Assembly: GCF_016802725.1 (NCBI RefSeq)
Contig: NC_052679.1
Location: 13,311,463 to 13,375,462 of the forward strand
Length of the DNA: 64,000 nt
Source of the DNA: Solenopsis invicta
Taxonomy: Eukaryota; Arthropoda; Insecta; Hymenoptera; Formicidae
Direction of reading: 5' to 3'
Positions 1 through 10,610 of this stretch are shown here, in pieces. The notes under the pieces were generated by a model that was not told the origin of the DNA, made no database searches, and saw nothing but the letters and a program-made list of their open reading frames with translations. Both the position numbers and the translations under genes were made by a program. Every line of letters starts with the position of its first letter. The first letter of the stretch is position 1.

Positions 1-357
1 GCTCCAAATATGATAAAGATGCCAGATACAGAAGATAAAAAAAGATTAGTTGCTCGTAAATTTGAAGATGTGCGTAGTTTTTTTATGTTTAAAAAAATGC
101 ATAACAGTTGACTAATAATTTATTAGTGGTAGTAATCAATAGATTAATCAACTAATAATTATCAATATATAGCAATAGTTATAATTCAAGTTACCACTTG
201 CACTGAGTTGGGTCAGAGTAAATAACTTCACCTAGGTTAGTGTAAATACCCGCACTCAGTTCAGTATAAAAATACACATTCCGAGCAAGTGCGCCTAGTA
301 ACAAAAAGTTACCAGTCACTGGAACGCGGCGAGTGCACGCCAATCGAATTCGCTATT
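1..357. other. AT-rich flank without recognisable gene
   Basis: No coding exon or repeat boundary can be supported here. The sequence is AT-rich with short direct repeats around 105-180 and a moderately GC-rich stretch around 300-350, directly before the inverted-repeat element. Confidence 0.5.
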
Positions 358-2465
358 AGTTTACACCGAGCACTTTATACGCATACTAACTAGTAATTTT
401 CTATTAAATTATCTTAATTTCGGAAATAAATTTAAAAAATAGTATATTAAGTTGGTACATTATAAATCGAGATAATTAAATATATGTATTATGTATTGTG
501 ACGGTGCAACTTGCGTTCGTTGTCAGTCACAAAGACCGTATGGCCGGACCGCGAGGCGCGACATGGATGCTGCGTCTTTCCGGCTCGGGAGCAGACGCGG
601 TTCCGTTGGCGCGACCGTTTTAAGGGCCTCGCACATGAAACGCATAACATAACATAAGCATAACATAAGACCTATGGGCCAATGAGCATCCAGCATAAAG
701 TCGCCATATTGATTTACCTAACATTTTCATTGGTCCGTTAGTCTTATGTTGTGCTTATGTTATGTTATGCATTTCATGTGCGAGGCCCTTCAGTGTGTGT
801 GTTCGTCTCTGTGCTGTCCCTGCGTCCGCTGCTAATTTCACGTGAGCGATAGACCCATCGAGGAGAGAGACGGTGACTGCGGGAAAAACACCTTGTACGG
901 GTAAAACGTCTCGTCCACCCAGAGGTCGAGAAAGAAACTAGAATCCAGGAACGTCACCGAGGGATTTACGGAGCACCCCGAGACGCGGGGGCTCGCAGGT
1001 TGTACCGCTCACACTGTCCCTTCCGTTTACCACCGAACAAGAGACCCTGTTTGTTAAGAGTTAATTTTTCAGGAACGGCAGAGTTATGGTTCCGCAGGCG
1101 GAAGTTGCGCGAAGCTAACAGGCAAAACCGAAAACGAGGCGAGATCGAGAGTTGAGCAGAGGAGGCATCACGGGCCTGAGGCGGCGGCCAGCCGCTACCG
1201 GAGACGAGCCGATATCAGTTCCCGGGAAAGTCGAGAATTGCCTGCCGAATTCGGGCCTCGCGCGCTATCGACGTCAGAAGCGCAGAACGATAGAATAATT
1301 AGCGCACCGCCAGGATCTAACCGCCTGATAACAGCCAATGCGGAAGCGGCAGCGGCGATAAGTGAGGCGCGACACCGGGAGCCTCCCGCAGGATCGAGGA
1401 TCGATGCTCACTTGTGCTGTAAGCGTGCCCCGAGCCGGAAACTGGTGCCGAAGACTCTACGGCCAACTCCCGGAGAAGACGCAGAGAGAGGTTCCGTGCC
1501 GCGCCCAAGGGTGAGAAGAGCGTCACGAACGAATTGTAAAGTCACCGATTTCGCGATCGAAGGCGGGTGGCGTCGCGACTGACAGAATTAAGTGGAGTTC
1601 GCTCCATAACTGTCTCGTATTCGCGTGCGATGTTGTAACGCCGTTAACGCATTCGTTGTCGCAGCCGCGACGTCGCTCACCCGATCCCGCCGCATTAACG
1701 CAGTTTCTTTAGTTCCGGTATTCGCGCCTGTATCGCCACAGCCAAGCCGTCGTTGTATCGTAAGTTCGTGTAAGTGTGCGTGTGTGAGTCTTGTCTGATT
1801 TTGAGGGTTGAGCGTAGCTTGGTCACGGTAGTAGCGGTGAGAGACATCACGAGACCCTTCGACTAGCGTGTGCACCTTCTCCCGTGGCGATCACCTTGCC
1901 AAAGAGATTAAACGTTACGCTGGTGACTGTCCCGCGATGCCGTGCGATTACTGAGTCGCTTCGAGTAACATTCCGCGAATTTGTGCCGCATTCCGCACGC
2001 GGATGGACCGCGTGCGAGGTCTTGTAGTCTACTAACCCGACAATTCGAAATACACGTTGTTATTTTCTCTTTGTTAATTCTCGTCTCATTATTCTGCGAT
2101 TCTCCTTCGCTCTCTCTATCACCACCTGCCCGCACCAATACCCCCCCTCCGCCTCTACTGACTTAGCGGAAAGCTGCCGGACGGTTGTATCGTCCCCGCT
2201 TATGGCAATTAGCGCTAGCCTAACCTTGAAAAATTAGTAAACCGAAAGAGAGGCACGCTTTCTCGTGCCTGGCGCCCAATTCTGTACGCTAAGAATTATT
2301 TGGAAGAAATAAAGATCGCGGTCCGGAGATAAGCCGTGAGCGGGCGACTCAGACTTGTGTTAGGTGCATAAAAACCACCGTTACAGTATACACGCACTGT
2401 CGAAAGCAAGATAAATTAATAGAAAGTTATGAGTTAGTACGCGTATCAAGTGCTCGGTGTAAACT
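358..2465. mobile_element. TIR element with GC-rich interior, family unknown
   Basis: The segment is bounded by inverted repeats of about 50 bp (358-412 and 2411-2465) beginning AGTTTACACCGAGCAC and ending with its complement, with a few mismatches. No clean target-site duplication was found, so the superfamily is unassigned. The interior from about 790 to 2340 is clearly more GC-rich and CpG-rich than the flanks and looks like 5'-UTR or promoter sequence rather than transposase. Open frames at 1238-1582 (+) and 1588-1875 (-) have no recognisable domain. An AATAAA lies near 2309. It may be a non-autonomous element that captured host sequence. A second small inverted-repeat element (622-790) is nested inside. 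Confidence 0.6.
622..790. mobile_element. MITE (169 bp) nested in the preceding element
   Basis: Inverted repeats of about 50 bp start AAGGGCCTCGCACATGAAA and end with the complement. They contain short iterations of CATAACATAA. No coding capacity. A clean TSD could not be identified. Confidence 0.75.
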
Positions 2466-3143
2466 AGGCCTATATAGCGCTATAGTCGAGATTGTGAAGT
2501 TAGCTCGAGTTAGTTACTGAACTTTATATCTTTTTATACTTTATTGTGATAAAGGTTATAAAAATTACAATTTTTGATGTCCAATGTCACATTAACCAAC
2601 ATTCATCAACTATTTATAAGGAAATAGTTGACTACTATAAAGTGACTAGTATGCAAAAATGAGACAGGATGCATTTTTCTGTTCAAGGTTTTTATTCGAG
2701 ATTTTCATCAGAGTTCCTTTTGTCCACGATTCGAGTTTTAATAACTTTTTCTCGGATCGAAAACTCGGACCGATTTCTAGCATCGTGTACACAAGGCTTA
2801 AGACAAGGGAGTGAAACCTACATATGAAAAGTGGAAACAGATATGTGCAAGCGAAAACGGGGATAAATGCATCCGCGCGCATGACGTCATGCAGTGGTGG
2901 GACTATTTCCACTACGGCATAATGCTATTTTTTAATCATCATTTTGAGTGTAGCAAAGTGTAAAAAGCATGTGATTAGGATTGTTAATGCAATTCTTCAT
3001 TTGCAATACATATTTTATACAATTAAGATTTTGATTATCCAAGTTTTTTGTTTCCTATCCAAACGAACAAACTTTAGACTGAGTTTCTGTAGGAAGCCAA
3101 ATCATTCAAGATAAAATTGTATTACTGAAGCCGGACCGAACAG
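2466..3143. other. AT-rich stretch, nothing recognised
   Basis: No gene or repeat boundary is evident. The 88-codon frame on the minus strand at 2646-2912 has no recognisable domain and is treated as chance. Confidence 0.5.
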
Positions 3144-3145
3144 TA

Positions 3146-4150
3146 CAGTGCGCGTCAATAAGTCGCTGGGTCATAGTAGGTAGCTTGATTTACCGACACT
3201 GAGTCGATAACAATGTACGCCCGCGCGTGTGCGTTTATTTAGAAGGGACATAAATAATAAATATTTGGCACAAAGAATATATGTTACTGATTCTCTTAGT
3301 TATCCATGAGACATAAGAGAACTAAAGAACAACTGGTTGCACATGCCAAGAACTCGGAAAATTTGAAGCATAAATCTCAATATTTTGTACGTTTAAACGA
3401 TTCGGTAGAAAGGCGATTACAGCAAGTGATTGCACGGGAAGGATACTGGACCGACTATTAGCTGGTGCCAGTATTATTTCAAACGGTTCTTTTCAGAACC
3501 ACCAAATTATTTAACGGTGTAACATTTATCAAAAATGCAAAATTTAATTAAAAAAAAATATATTAAAAAACCAATATATTTTTAATTTTAATAAATAACT
3601 TATTCTTTTATCTTTTCTATCTTTTCATACACGTTTATCTTTGTTGTTATGTATATCTTTGTCTGTGCAAAAATAACATAATACTGAATCAAATTTATAC
3701 GGATAGATCTACAAGCGGTGTAAACATAACGTAACAGAAATTATTCTACGTGCATTTCGGCGTTAACAATTTTGCGTATGTAATTATATGAATACATTAT
3801 TGTTTATACGCAATAGAAAAAAACATAATTACATTAAACTAAATAAATTAATATTTAAAATTGAAAACAAAGTATCAATGTCGTGTGTTAAATTTTAATT
3901 TTACTATTTATTTTATTATACAGCTCAACATGTAGACATTTTAACATAAAAAATAAAAATATTTAACCTAAATTAGACTAAGAAGAAAGAAGAGGATAAC
4001 TAAGAGAATCAGTAACGTATATTCTCCGTGCCAAATATTTATTATTTATATCTCTTTCGAATAAAACGCGCACGCGCGTTTATCGTTATCAACTCAGTGT
4101 CGATAAGTCAAGCTATCTACTATGACCCAGCGAATTATTGACGCGCACTG
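3146..4150. mobile_element. Tc1/mariner-like non-autonomous element with long TIRs
   Basis: About 160-bp imperfect TIRs (3146-3305 and 3992-4150) begin CAGTGCGCGTCAATAA and are flanked by TA on both sides (3144-3145, 4151-4152), the TA duplication of the Tc1/mariner superfamily. The interior is AT-rich and contains only a 51-codon frame. The right TIR is followed at once by the 8-bp TSD of the P-like element at 4158. Confidence 0.8.
3306..3461 (+). CDS. Small ORF (51 aa) inside the TA-flanked element
   Basis: An ATG-to-TAG frame of 51 codons encoding a basic, charged peptide with a possible helical stretch (NDSVERRLQQVIAREGYW). It starts just inside the left TIR, in a better codon context than the surrounding AT-rich DNA. 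No domain is recognised. It may be a fragment of a captured gene or of an ancestral element protein, or chance. Confidence 0.25.
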   Translation: MRHKRTKEQLVAHAKNSENLKHKSQYFVRLNDSVERRLQQVIAREGYWTDY

Positions 4151-4431
4151 TACACCCCATGGTAGAAAGACAAGGGTATGCTCTTCCGGGGTTCGAGCCT
4201 TAAGACTTCTCTGCGCATCACGTGATGTATCAAGCTGACGTCACATTCGCGCGAAAATTGAACGAACGCTTCGACTCTATAAGTCGATAACATGTGGCTG
4301 TCCGCTATCGAAAGTGTGATCATGCGTGATACATATGACATATGACATGTGTTATTGTCGAAAAATCAAGGAGCAGGTACGAATAACGTTGTAGAGTTAC
4401 TGTCGGAAAGCATTAATACTTTTCGGAAAAA

Positions 4432-4579
4432 ATGTATTGTGCAATAAAAGGTTGCACTAATTCATACAGGAAAACTAAAAAAGAAGGTTTAGTGATTAAA
4501 TATTTTTCATTTCCGAAAAATGCACCGTTTGCTGAGGAGTGGCGTAAAGTATGCAGAGATGGAATAAATGTTACGACCG
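4432..4579 (+). pseudogene. THAP zinc-finger first exon of a P-like transposase
   Basis: The exon begins MYCAIKGCTNSY and shows the first half of a THAP DNA-binding domain: C-x4-C near the N-terminus, then the FSFPK block and EEWRKVC. The remaining Cys-x2-His should lie in the next exon. The reading frame meets a good splice donor (G/GTAAGATG at 4580), so the apparent run-on to 4641 is probably intron. No downstream P-transposase exon is found before the right TIR, so the gene is truncated. In P elements the THAP domain binds the element's own ends; a protein made here could at most act as a truncated DNA-binding regulator (inference). Confidence 0.7.
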
Positions 4580-4908
4580 GTAAGATGACATTGATTTACA
4601 TTAACACATTAAAAATCCAAGGAGAACAGAAAAGTAAATAATGTCAATTTGAATAATGTAAAATTAATTAAACTTAATTTTTCATCATGATTTGACCAAA
4701 AAATAACAAATTTGATCTAATTGACATTATTTTTATTTTTCTATGTTTTTTTTGGGAAATTAATTGCTCAATCGTTCAGATTAATTTATGAAATATAAGT
4801 ATTTGTTTACTTAACAGTTTATATGTAACATAATATTTCAAAATGTAGAATTTATAGCGTTTTAATATTTTTAGTACAATAAGTTGTATCATAAGAAATA
4901 TGCATAAA

Positions 4909-4966
4909 AGAAAAAAGAAAAAAAAAAGAAAAAAGAAAAAAAAAAAGAAAAAAGAAAAAAAGAATT
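4909..4966 (+). repeat. Purine-rich low-complexity tract
   Basis: A run of A with interspersed G (AAAAAAG units) of about 55 bp inside the P-like element. Apparent minus-strand ORFs across it (poly-F) are artefacts. Confidence 0.9.
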
Positions 4967-6056
4967 GAAGCATTAATTCATCCAATAAAGATACCCGAGG
5001 AGATGATACTGTGCTTAGTGCGTACTCGAACATTTATTCGAGTACGAGAAATTAATAGAACCATTGCCTTACAAAACAGAAAAAAACAAAATAAAAAAAA
5101 TGTCTAAATTTATAAATAAAAAAATTGATTAGTAGGTCAGTTTCTTTCTGTAAGCCTTACAAGCAACAACTATTATACTTGTGTATATTGTTTCTTCAAA
5201 ATAAATATGTATTGATTGCCACATCATTTAATCTGCTTGTTAAAGACCAATTTATTTACCTTTACTATTATTTGATTAGTATAATTATTAGATGCTCTTA
5301 TATGTACTTGAATATTTTTGCCAAAATTTAATTTTTCGTATTATTATGATTTAAAAAATGATAAGTAAATTTAATTAATTTAACATCAAATTAACATTAT
5401 TTGGACTTTTTTGTTTTCTTTAAAATATTAATACCTGCAAAATATGTAAATAATATGCCAACAAAACAATGCCACTCGTGCTTATTATCTCCCTGGCGAA
5501 AATAGTATTTCTTAAATATTTATTAAACATTTATTGCTTGTACATTGATTTCTCGTTATAATATATAAATACTGTGAATTGTAAAAATATATAGTGTTAA
5601 AAATTTTGTTTTTTAACACTTTTTAGTCTAAATGTATAAATTATTATTTTAAAATAAATTATTACACTGTATAAATATATATTAATTAATTAAAAATAAA
5701 TTTTTAGTTATAAATAAAAATCACGAAAGTTAACAAATATCTTAAGATATGCACTTTTCCGTAATTTAATATTGAATTAATATTAAACTGAGCAAAATTT
5801 ATTAATATTATTAAGTTAATTAATAATAAAGTTAATTAATAAAAAAGTTAATTAAGTTTACTACTGAACAACAACGATAAAATGATTTTCTGTGTTATGC
5901 TGTATCAATTGTGTCGCTTGTTGGAAAATTCCCATTATTAGAACAGTTCAATTTGCCGCTTAATGTGACCTAACTTAGCGTGAGCAAGATACAGCTTCTC
6001 ATTGGCTAGCCGTCTTACGATGCGCAAGAGCATACCCTTGTCTTTCTACCATGGTA

Positions 6057-6257
6057 CACCCAAGGACTTTGATTCTGTCTATGGGGAAATCTTCCAAACT
6101 GAGAAGTCACCACTTTCTACATACTCGCAGTTTATGATTAATGAAACGACTAGAGCTTATTGATCGTTACGTTAATCATGAACTGTAAGTATGTAGAAAG
6201 ATAGCGACTTCTCAGTTTAGAAAATTTCCCCATGGACAGAATCAAAGTCCTTGGGTG
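6057..6257. mobile_element. Palindromic MITE, copy 1 (TA-flanked)
   Basis: A near-complete foldback with termini CACCCAAGGACTTTGATTCTG and the complement, about 90-bp arms and TA on each side. A second copy lies at 8046-8247. The P-like element inserted exactly at its left edge, so its left TA is part of that 8-bp TSD. Confidence 0.85.
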
Positions 6258-6639
6258 TACATAAATTCATCATAATTCATCATGATTACAGATACACTTT
6301 TGTAAATATGAATTTGTAATTATTATGGTACTGTAGAAAAGAAAATATTCATATGCTATAAATATTCTATAATATTTTATGATATTGTGTACCGTTGGGA
6401 ATGTGTAACTATATTTTGGAGATTAGGTTGTAACAAAACGCCCCTCCACCTCGCGCGCACGGCCACTCCGCTCCGTCCACCCGAGCAATTCACCGGCAGA
6501 ACGCCACGTGCGCGCACCGAGCTAACCTGCCGTCGCGATCACGCGGCAGCACGCGCGCCGCCCGTGGCGTTCGGCAACGCTCCCACTCCGGGCCAGCCGA
6601 CCGAACGCACGGATTGGTCCGCCCAACCGTGCGTTCGGA

Positions 6640-6647
6640 TATATAAG
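6640..6647 (+). promoter_or_regulatory. TATA box of LTR copy 1
   Basis: TATATAAG, followed by the GCCGGCAGTGGGAACGC block. The same motif and block recur at 14402 and 52854, so this is the conserved LTR promoter. Transcription is expected to start about 25-30 bp downstream, just before the hairpin array. Confidence 0.75.
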
Positions 6648-6698
6648 CCGGCAGTGGGAACGCCGAGACAGATCTTCCCGGTCCGCCGAATCCGACAG

Positions 6699-7021
6699 GT
6701 CGAGTATCCTCGACCGCACTCCGACTCCCAAGAGGACGAGAATACTCGCCTCATCCTGACTCCCCTCGACGAGCATCCTCGTCGTTCCGGCTAGCCGAGT
6801 ATCCTCGGCTAATCCTGTCATACCGAATACCGTACACCACCAATCACGGCGCGCATCCTCGCCGTAGCCGAGTATCCTCGGCTAATCCTGTCATACCGAA
6901 CACCGTACACAGCCAATCACGGCGAGCATCCTCGCCGTGCTCCGTAGCCGAGTATCCTCGGCGAATCACCGCCCACGACGAGCATCCTCGTCGAGTCCGC
7001 AGGCTGGGTATCCCTAGCCAA
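6699..7021 (+). repeat. Hairpin array in LTR copy 1
   Basis: About ten short inverted repeats with 6-8-bp stems and mostly 4-nt loops of type YATY, spaced 20-60 bp apart. Examples are GTCGAG-TATC-CTCGAC, GCCGAG-TATC-CTCGGC, GGCGAG-CATC-CTCGCC and CGACGAG-CATC-CTCGTCG. Stem sequences differ while pairing is kept. The last, GGCTGGG-TATC-CCTAGCC, pairs with one G-U wobble. The array lies between TATA box and AATAAA, so it should be transcribed. Confidence 0.8.
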
Positions 7022-7573
7022 TCCCATCCGTCCCCTCCCGCAGGGAAGAGTCTCTCGTAACCAAAAACTCGTCAGGGCATCCGCGTCCTGACAAGAACTT
7101 CGCCTCTTTTTTGCACGAGGCGGCTCGGGCGAGACGCGGAATCGTCGCCGTCGCTCCGATCCCGCGTTCCGCGGCTCCCCGACCACCCCGGACACCGAGT
7201 CCGTTTCAAACCACGCGATTTACTTTAAGTTATAGTTACTTGTATTCTTATGATTTCGTAGTTCTAGTACTTCAGTTCTTATTATGTTTCATTCTAAGTT
7301 CGAGTTATCTTTTGACACTGTACCGACTCAGCTGTACTCTCGCGGTTATTGATTTTTGTTTCGAACTTCCGTCTTGGCTCTCGCCTAGCGCGCTCGTTAG
7401 CCCACGCGTCACCGCGCGCTCATCGTTACCACCGCTCGCGATTCCGACCGCGCAGCGGCAATTGGTCGCCGCGACCACCACGAGCCAATCGCGCCCCCGC
7501 TAAGGCTGGGTCCACTTGTCGCGAGGCGTTAGACTCAATCTGCGATTGAGGCTACTTGTAAATACTATATTCA

Positions 7574-7579
7574 AATAAA
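7574..7579 (+). terminator. Polyadenylation signal of LTR copy 1
   Basis: AATAAA near the 3' part of the LTR. It sets the likely R/U5 boundary about 110-130 bp before the LTR end. Confidence 0.6.
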
Positions 7580-7790
7580 GATCTCATATGTTTGTCAGCT
7601 AAATACCGAGTGCAATTATTCTACCGAACCCGACCAATCCGGCGAGCTTATCCGCCACCGTGTTCCGACACCTCCCGCACCCGCACGAAAACCACCAGCG
7701 TTACAAGGTCGATTAACTCATAAATGCAGTTATAACTGTATTTATTACTTTTTTAAATATTTACCATATTAATAAGGGAGAGTTTCGAGA

Positions 7791-7903
7791 GCGCACATCC
7801 CGATAGCCCACCAACCAATCATCTTGATTTATCTAACACAACCTACGGAAAATCTCTAGGCATCTGCCATTGTGAGTGGTTTGTGTGCTATCGGGATGTG
7901 CGC
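7791..7903. mobile_element. Small inverted-repeat element
   Basis: A perfect 17-bp inverted repeat (GCGCACATCCCGATAGC and complement) encloses about 80 bp. The right arm is followed by another partial repeat of CTATCGGGA. It may be a short MITE. No TSD was identified. Confidence 0.5.
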
Positions 7904-8045
7904 TATCGGGACCCGTCGTATTAATAATTGAGCAATAATGCCTATAATTATTCAAATGTATTTCTATTTTTATGTTATCATTTTTATTCTACTGTAAATT
8001 GTAACGTTTTCCACGTTTTTACAGGAGTTGCACAAAATTATCTGT

Positions 8046-8247
8046 ACACCCAAGGACTTTGATTCTGTCCATGGGGAAATTTTCCAAACTAAGAAGTCAC
8101 TACTTTCTACATATTCGCAGTTCATGATTAATGAAACGACTAGAGCTTATTGGTCGTTACGTTAATCATGAAGTGTAAGTATGTAGAAAGATAGCAACTT
8201 CTCAATTTGGAAAATTTCCCCATGGACAGAATCAAAGTCCTTGGGTG
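8046..8247. mobile_element. Palindromic MITE, copy 2 (TA-flanked)
   Basis: Nearly identical to the copy at 6057-6257, with the same CACCCAAGGACTTTG termini and TA flanks. The high similarity suggests recent amplification. Confidence 0.85.
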
Positions 8248-8256
8248 TACGTGTTG

Positions 8257-9290
8257 GGCTGAGTTCAGATTCCCCACCCGAGTGCACCCAGGCACCTAAA
8301 GAGCGTTCAGATTTCTTTAGAGTGCCCCTACCGGACATTAGGTGGGTCGTTCACTTTATCACTCTGTCTATCCCGAGAAAGTGGAAAAACCACATGGGTC
8401 CTTGAGCCGGGTGAAACGGGTGGGTGACGTAAAGGTGCGTTCCAAAATGTATCGCTATAAAAATTTCTATATATTTGTGATAAAGCTCGTATATTTAAAA
8501 CAAATTTAAAATAAAAAAATAAATTTAATTTAAAATATTATAGTAAATAAAAATTAAAATGTATAAATATAATAAAGAAAAACGTTAATAACCAAGTAAA
8601 GTTTAAACGTTTTGTTTATTATTCTGTTTATGTAATTACAGATTAATAAATATTAATCTTTTATTCTATTAATGTAAGGTTTCTTGGTCTACAGTCTCAC
8701 AAAACCGTTATATAAATATTTATATTTAAGATTAGTATGTTAAAGATTTTTAGTATTATTAAATATTTTCTGATACTAATAAAATATACTGTTTGTTTTC
8801 TGTTCCTGAACTCCCTGAATTAGTGTGCACTTAAAGTGAAATAGATATATATTTGAAAGTTAGTGAAAACAAGAAGGAACGTTCCAGTGCAGTCTAGTGC
8901 AGGAATAGAAAATAAGCCTCTAGATATAATAGATGATATGCGCAATATATATCTTCATCTAATTTGTTAAAATAAAAATTTATTTTCATTGTTTAAATTG
9001 ATTCGTCCTATTCTACTAACATTTAATTTTCATCTACTTTAGTTATATTGATAAAAATATTCATAGTAAAATATTTATGTATTATCTTTATCGTTTATCT
9101 TAATTTATTATGTAATTTATTCTGAATTTGAGATATTTATGTTACTATTTCTCAGCGTTATTTGCTAAACACACCCAATGTTTGAGAGTGCGTTCAGATT
9201 CCATAAACCACTAGGGAGCTTTTCATTAGCTCCGCCCATTTAGCCAGTCACCCAGAGATCACTCACCGGGTGGAGAATCTAAACGCAGCT
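8257..9290. mobile_element. Non-autonomous TIR element, family A copy 1
   Basis: The ends share the block GCTG.GTT.AGATTC.CC.ACCCG as inverted repeats of about 25 bp. Probable 3-bp TSD TTG (8254-8256 and 9291-9293). A second copy (46584-48415) shares both ends and AT-rich interior, without the 128-bp insert present here at 8791-8918. The GC-rich subterminal region repeats TTCAGATTCC/CAGATTTC. No transposase. A 3-bp TSD would suit PIF/Harbinger, but this is tentative. Confidence 0.65.
8791..8918 (+). repeat. Short interspersed repeat, copy 1 (128 bp)
   Basis: It matches 12871-12999 in reverse orientation over its whole length and is absent from the sister copy of family A at the corresponding place, so it is an insertion. 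There is no clear pol III box or poly-A tail. Family unknown. Confidence 0.6.
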
Positions 9291-9634
9291 TTGGATGGTT
9301 TATTCCATAGACGGATCTGCCAACTGTTTAGGCAATGCTGTGATATGCGTAAATAAATAGCGAGATGTGACATATAGTATACAGGGTGATTCAAAATAAC
9401 ATATTAGTCCTGAAGCATATTCGTAATTGAATTCTGAGACGATTTTTCCTTTTGCAAAAATTTGTCCGGAGCTTAATTTTCAAGTAACAAAAAGAATTAG
9501 TTAGCGTATGACGGGTCGGATACAAGTGATAGACAGGGCGGCGCGACTCACTGTTACACGCGGCTGTTTCCGTGAGGCACCTCCTTCGCTCAAATGACTG
9601 ACAAAAGTACACGGACAGCACATTCTTATTTAAA

Positions 9635-9681
<47 letters not shown>

Positions 9682-10460
9682 TCACTTTAATTATGCTACA
9701 TTTAACTTGTCAAATTTCGATTTCTGTCATCCGGCCGTCAAATATCGGGCTGACCGTAAAATCTTCAATTACATATTTATAATGAATGTACGCCCACAAA
9801 TAATAAAATTTAATGCAAATAAGATTCTTCAATATCATTTGCAAGTTAAAAGTAGTACTTTTAAAACGCACAAGAAGGAAGGAGAGAGAAAAAAAGAGAG
9901 AGAGTGTATAAGACGGCAAGGGGCGGGGGAGGCTTCAAACAAGTTTAAGTACGTTTACTCACGCACACGGCGATCAGCGTATTTTTTCCACGATGCAACA
10001 GTTCAATTTAAATTTGTCCTTTATCCAGATCTATCCCTCAAAGTTGTTTCGCATTTTACCACATTTACACTATTTACTCTGCACTTGATCGATAAACGCG
10101 GACCTACGGGACGAACCAATCGATCGACTTTATTAATTACTATTAATCACTACTCTAATCACTACAATCATTCGATGCGTTAAAATTACTCGAAGAAACA
10201 TGTGTTTACGTTACGATCACACAACACGTGTTCACTCGACGATATCAAGCAGTCGACTGGATGTTATTGGTTACGTCGTTATAAGAGTGTCGAACGATTG
10301 GTTAAAGCCATAAGTCAAAACGCGGCAATTCAAAATGAAAATATTGATTAATACGAATTACATCAATCCAATTTATTAGAAAAATGTTGCAAATGCACAT
10401 TTATCATTATTTGTTAAAAATTATATGATCCATAAGTGACTTTATCAAGATAATTATTAT
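9291..10460. other. Region without a supported gene; CT microsatellite at about 9638-9679
   Basis: It contains a (CT)n run, a CAGGGTGATTC block near 9383 that resembles a transposon end but has no partner, and several open frames without a domain (9391-9621, 9707-10183). The sequence at 10315-10343 weakly matches, in inverted orientation, 12660-12690 and may be the left TIR of the decayed P-like element. Confidence 0.45.
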
Positions 10461-10461
10461 A

Positions 10462-10569
10462 AATTTGGGCCAGGTATTTTAGAAGACATATTGCAGCTGT
10501 TAAAGATGAAAGTTAGTATTGTTTTTAATTAAGTTTTTCATATTTTTGTATATATACACACAAACATAC

Positions 10570-10610
<41 letters not shown>

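Larger units (their letters stand above)
4158..6053 (+). mobile_element. P-element-like deletion derivative (1.9 kb)
   Basis: The termini are 28-bp inverted repeats starting CATGGTAGAAAGACAAGG, flanked by a perfect 8-bp duplication GTACACCC (4150-4157 and 6054-6061). Drosophila P elements likewise make 8-bp TSDs, have about 31-bp TIRs and begin with CATG. Only the first THAP-encoding exon of a transposase remains; the rest is AT-rich filler including a purine tract (about 4909-4966). It inserted at the junction between the TA-flanked element at 3146-4150 and the MITE starting at 6057. Confidence 0.85.
6429..7705 (+). repeat. Solo LTR, family H (copy 1)
   Basis: The 1277-bp unit begins TGTAACAAAACGCCCC and ends CCAGCGTTACA (TG...CA ends), flanked by a perfect 4-bp TSD AGGT (6425-6428 and 7706-7709), as for Gypsy and BEL-like retrotransposons. 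It has a TATA box, a long GC-rich transcribed region with a hairpin array, and an AATAAA. No internal retroviral-type genes adjoin it, so it is a solo LTR left by LTR-LTR recombination. Related copies occupy 14174-22369 and 52856-55288. Open frames within it (for example 6387-6794 and 7111-7503) show no known domain. Confidence 0.85.

Noticed and set aside
4776..5033. Poly-F-containing minus-strand ORF
   Set aside because: Translation of an A/G-rich low-complexity tract; no other support.
6387..6794. 135-codon ORF over the start of LTR copy 1
   Set aside because: It starts outside the LTR boundary and runs through GC-rich hairpin sequence. No domain, and sister LTRs do not keep the frame.
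9383..9420. CAGGGTGATTC block as the end of a Tc1-like element
   Set aside because: No inverted partner was found within several kb.
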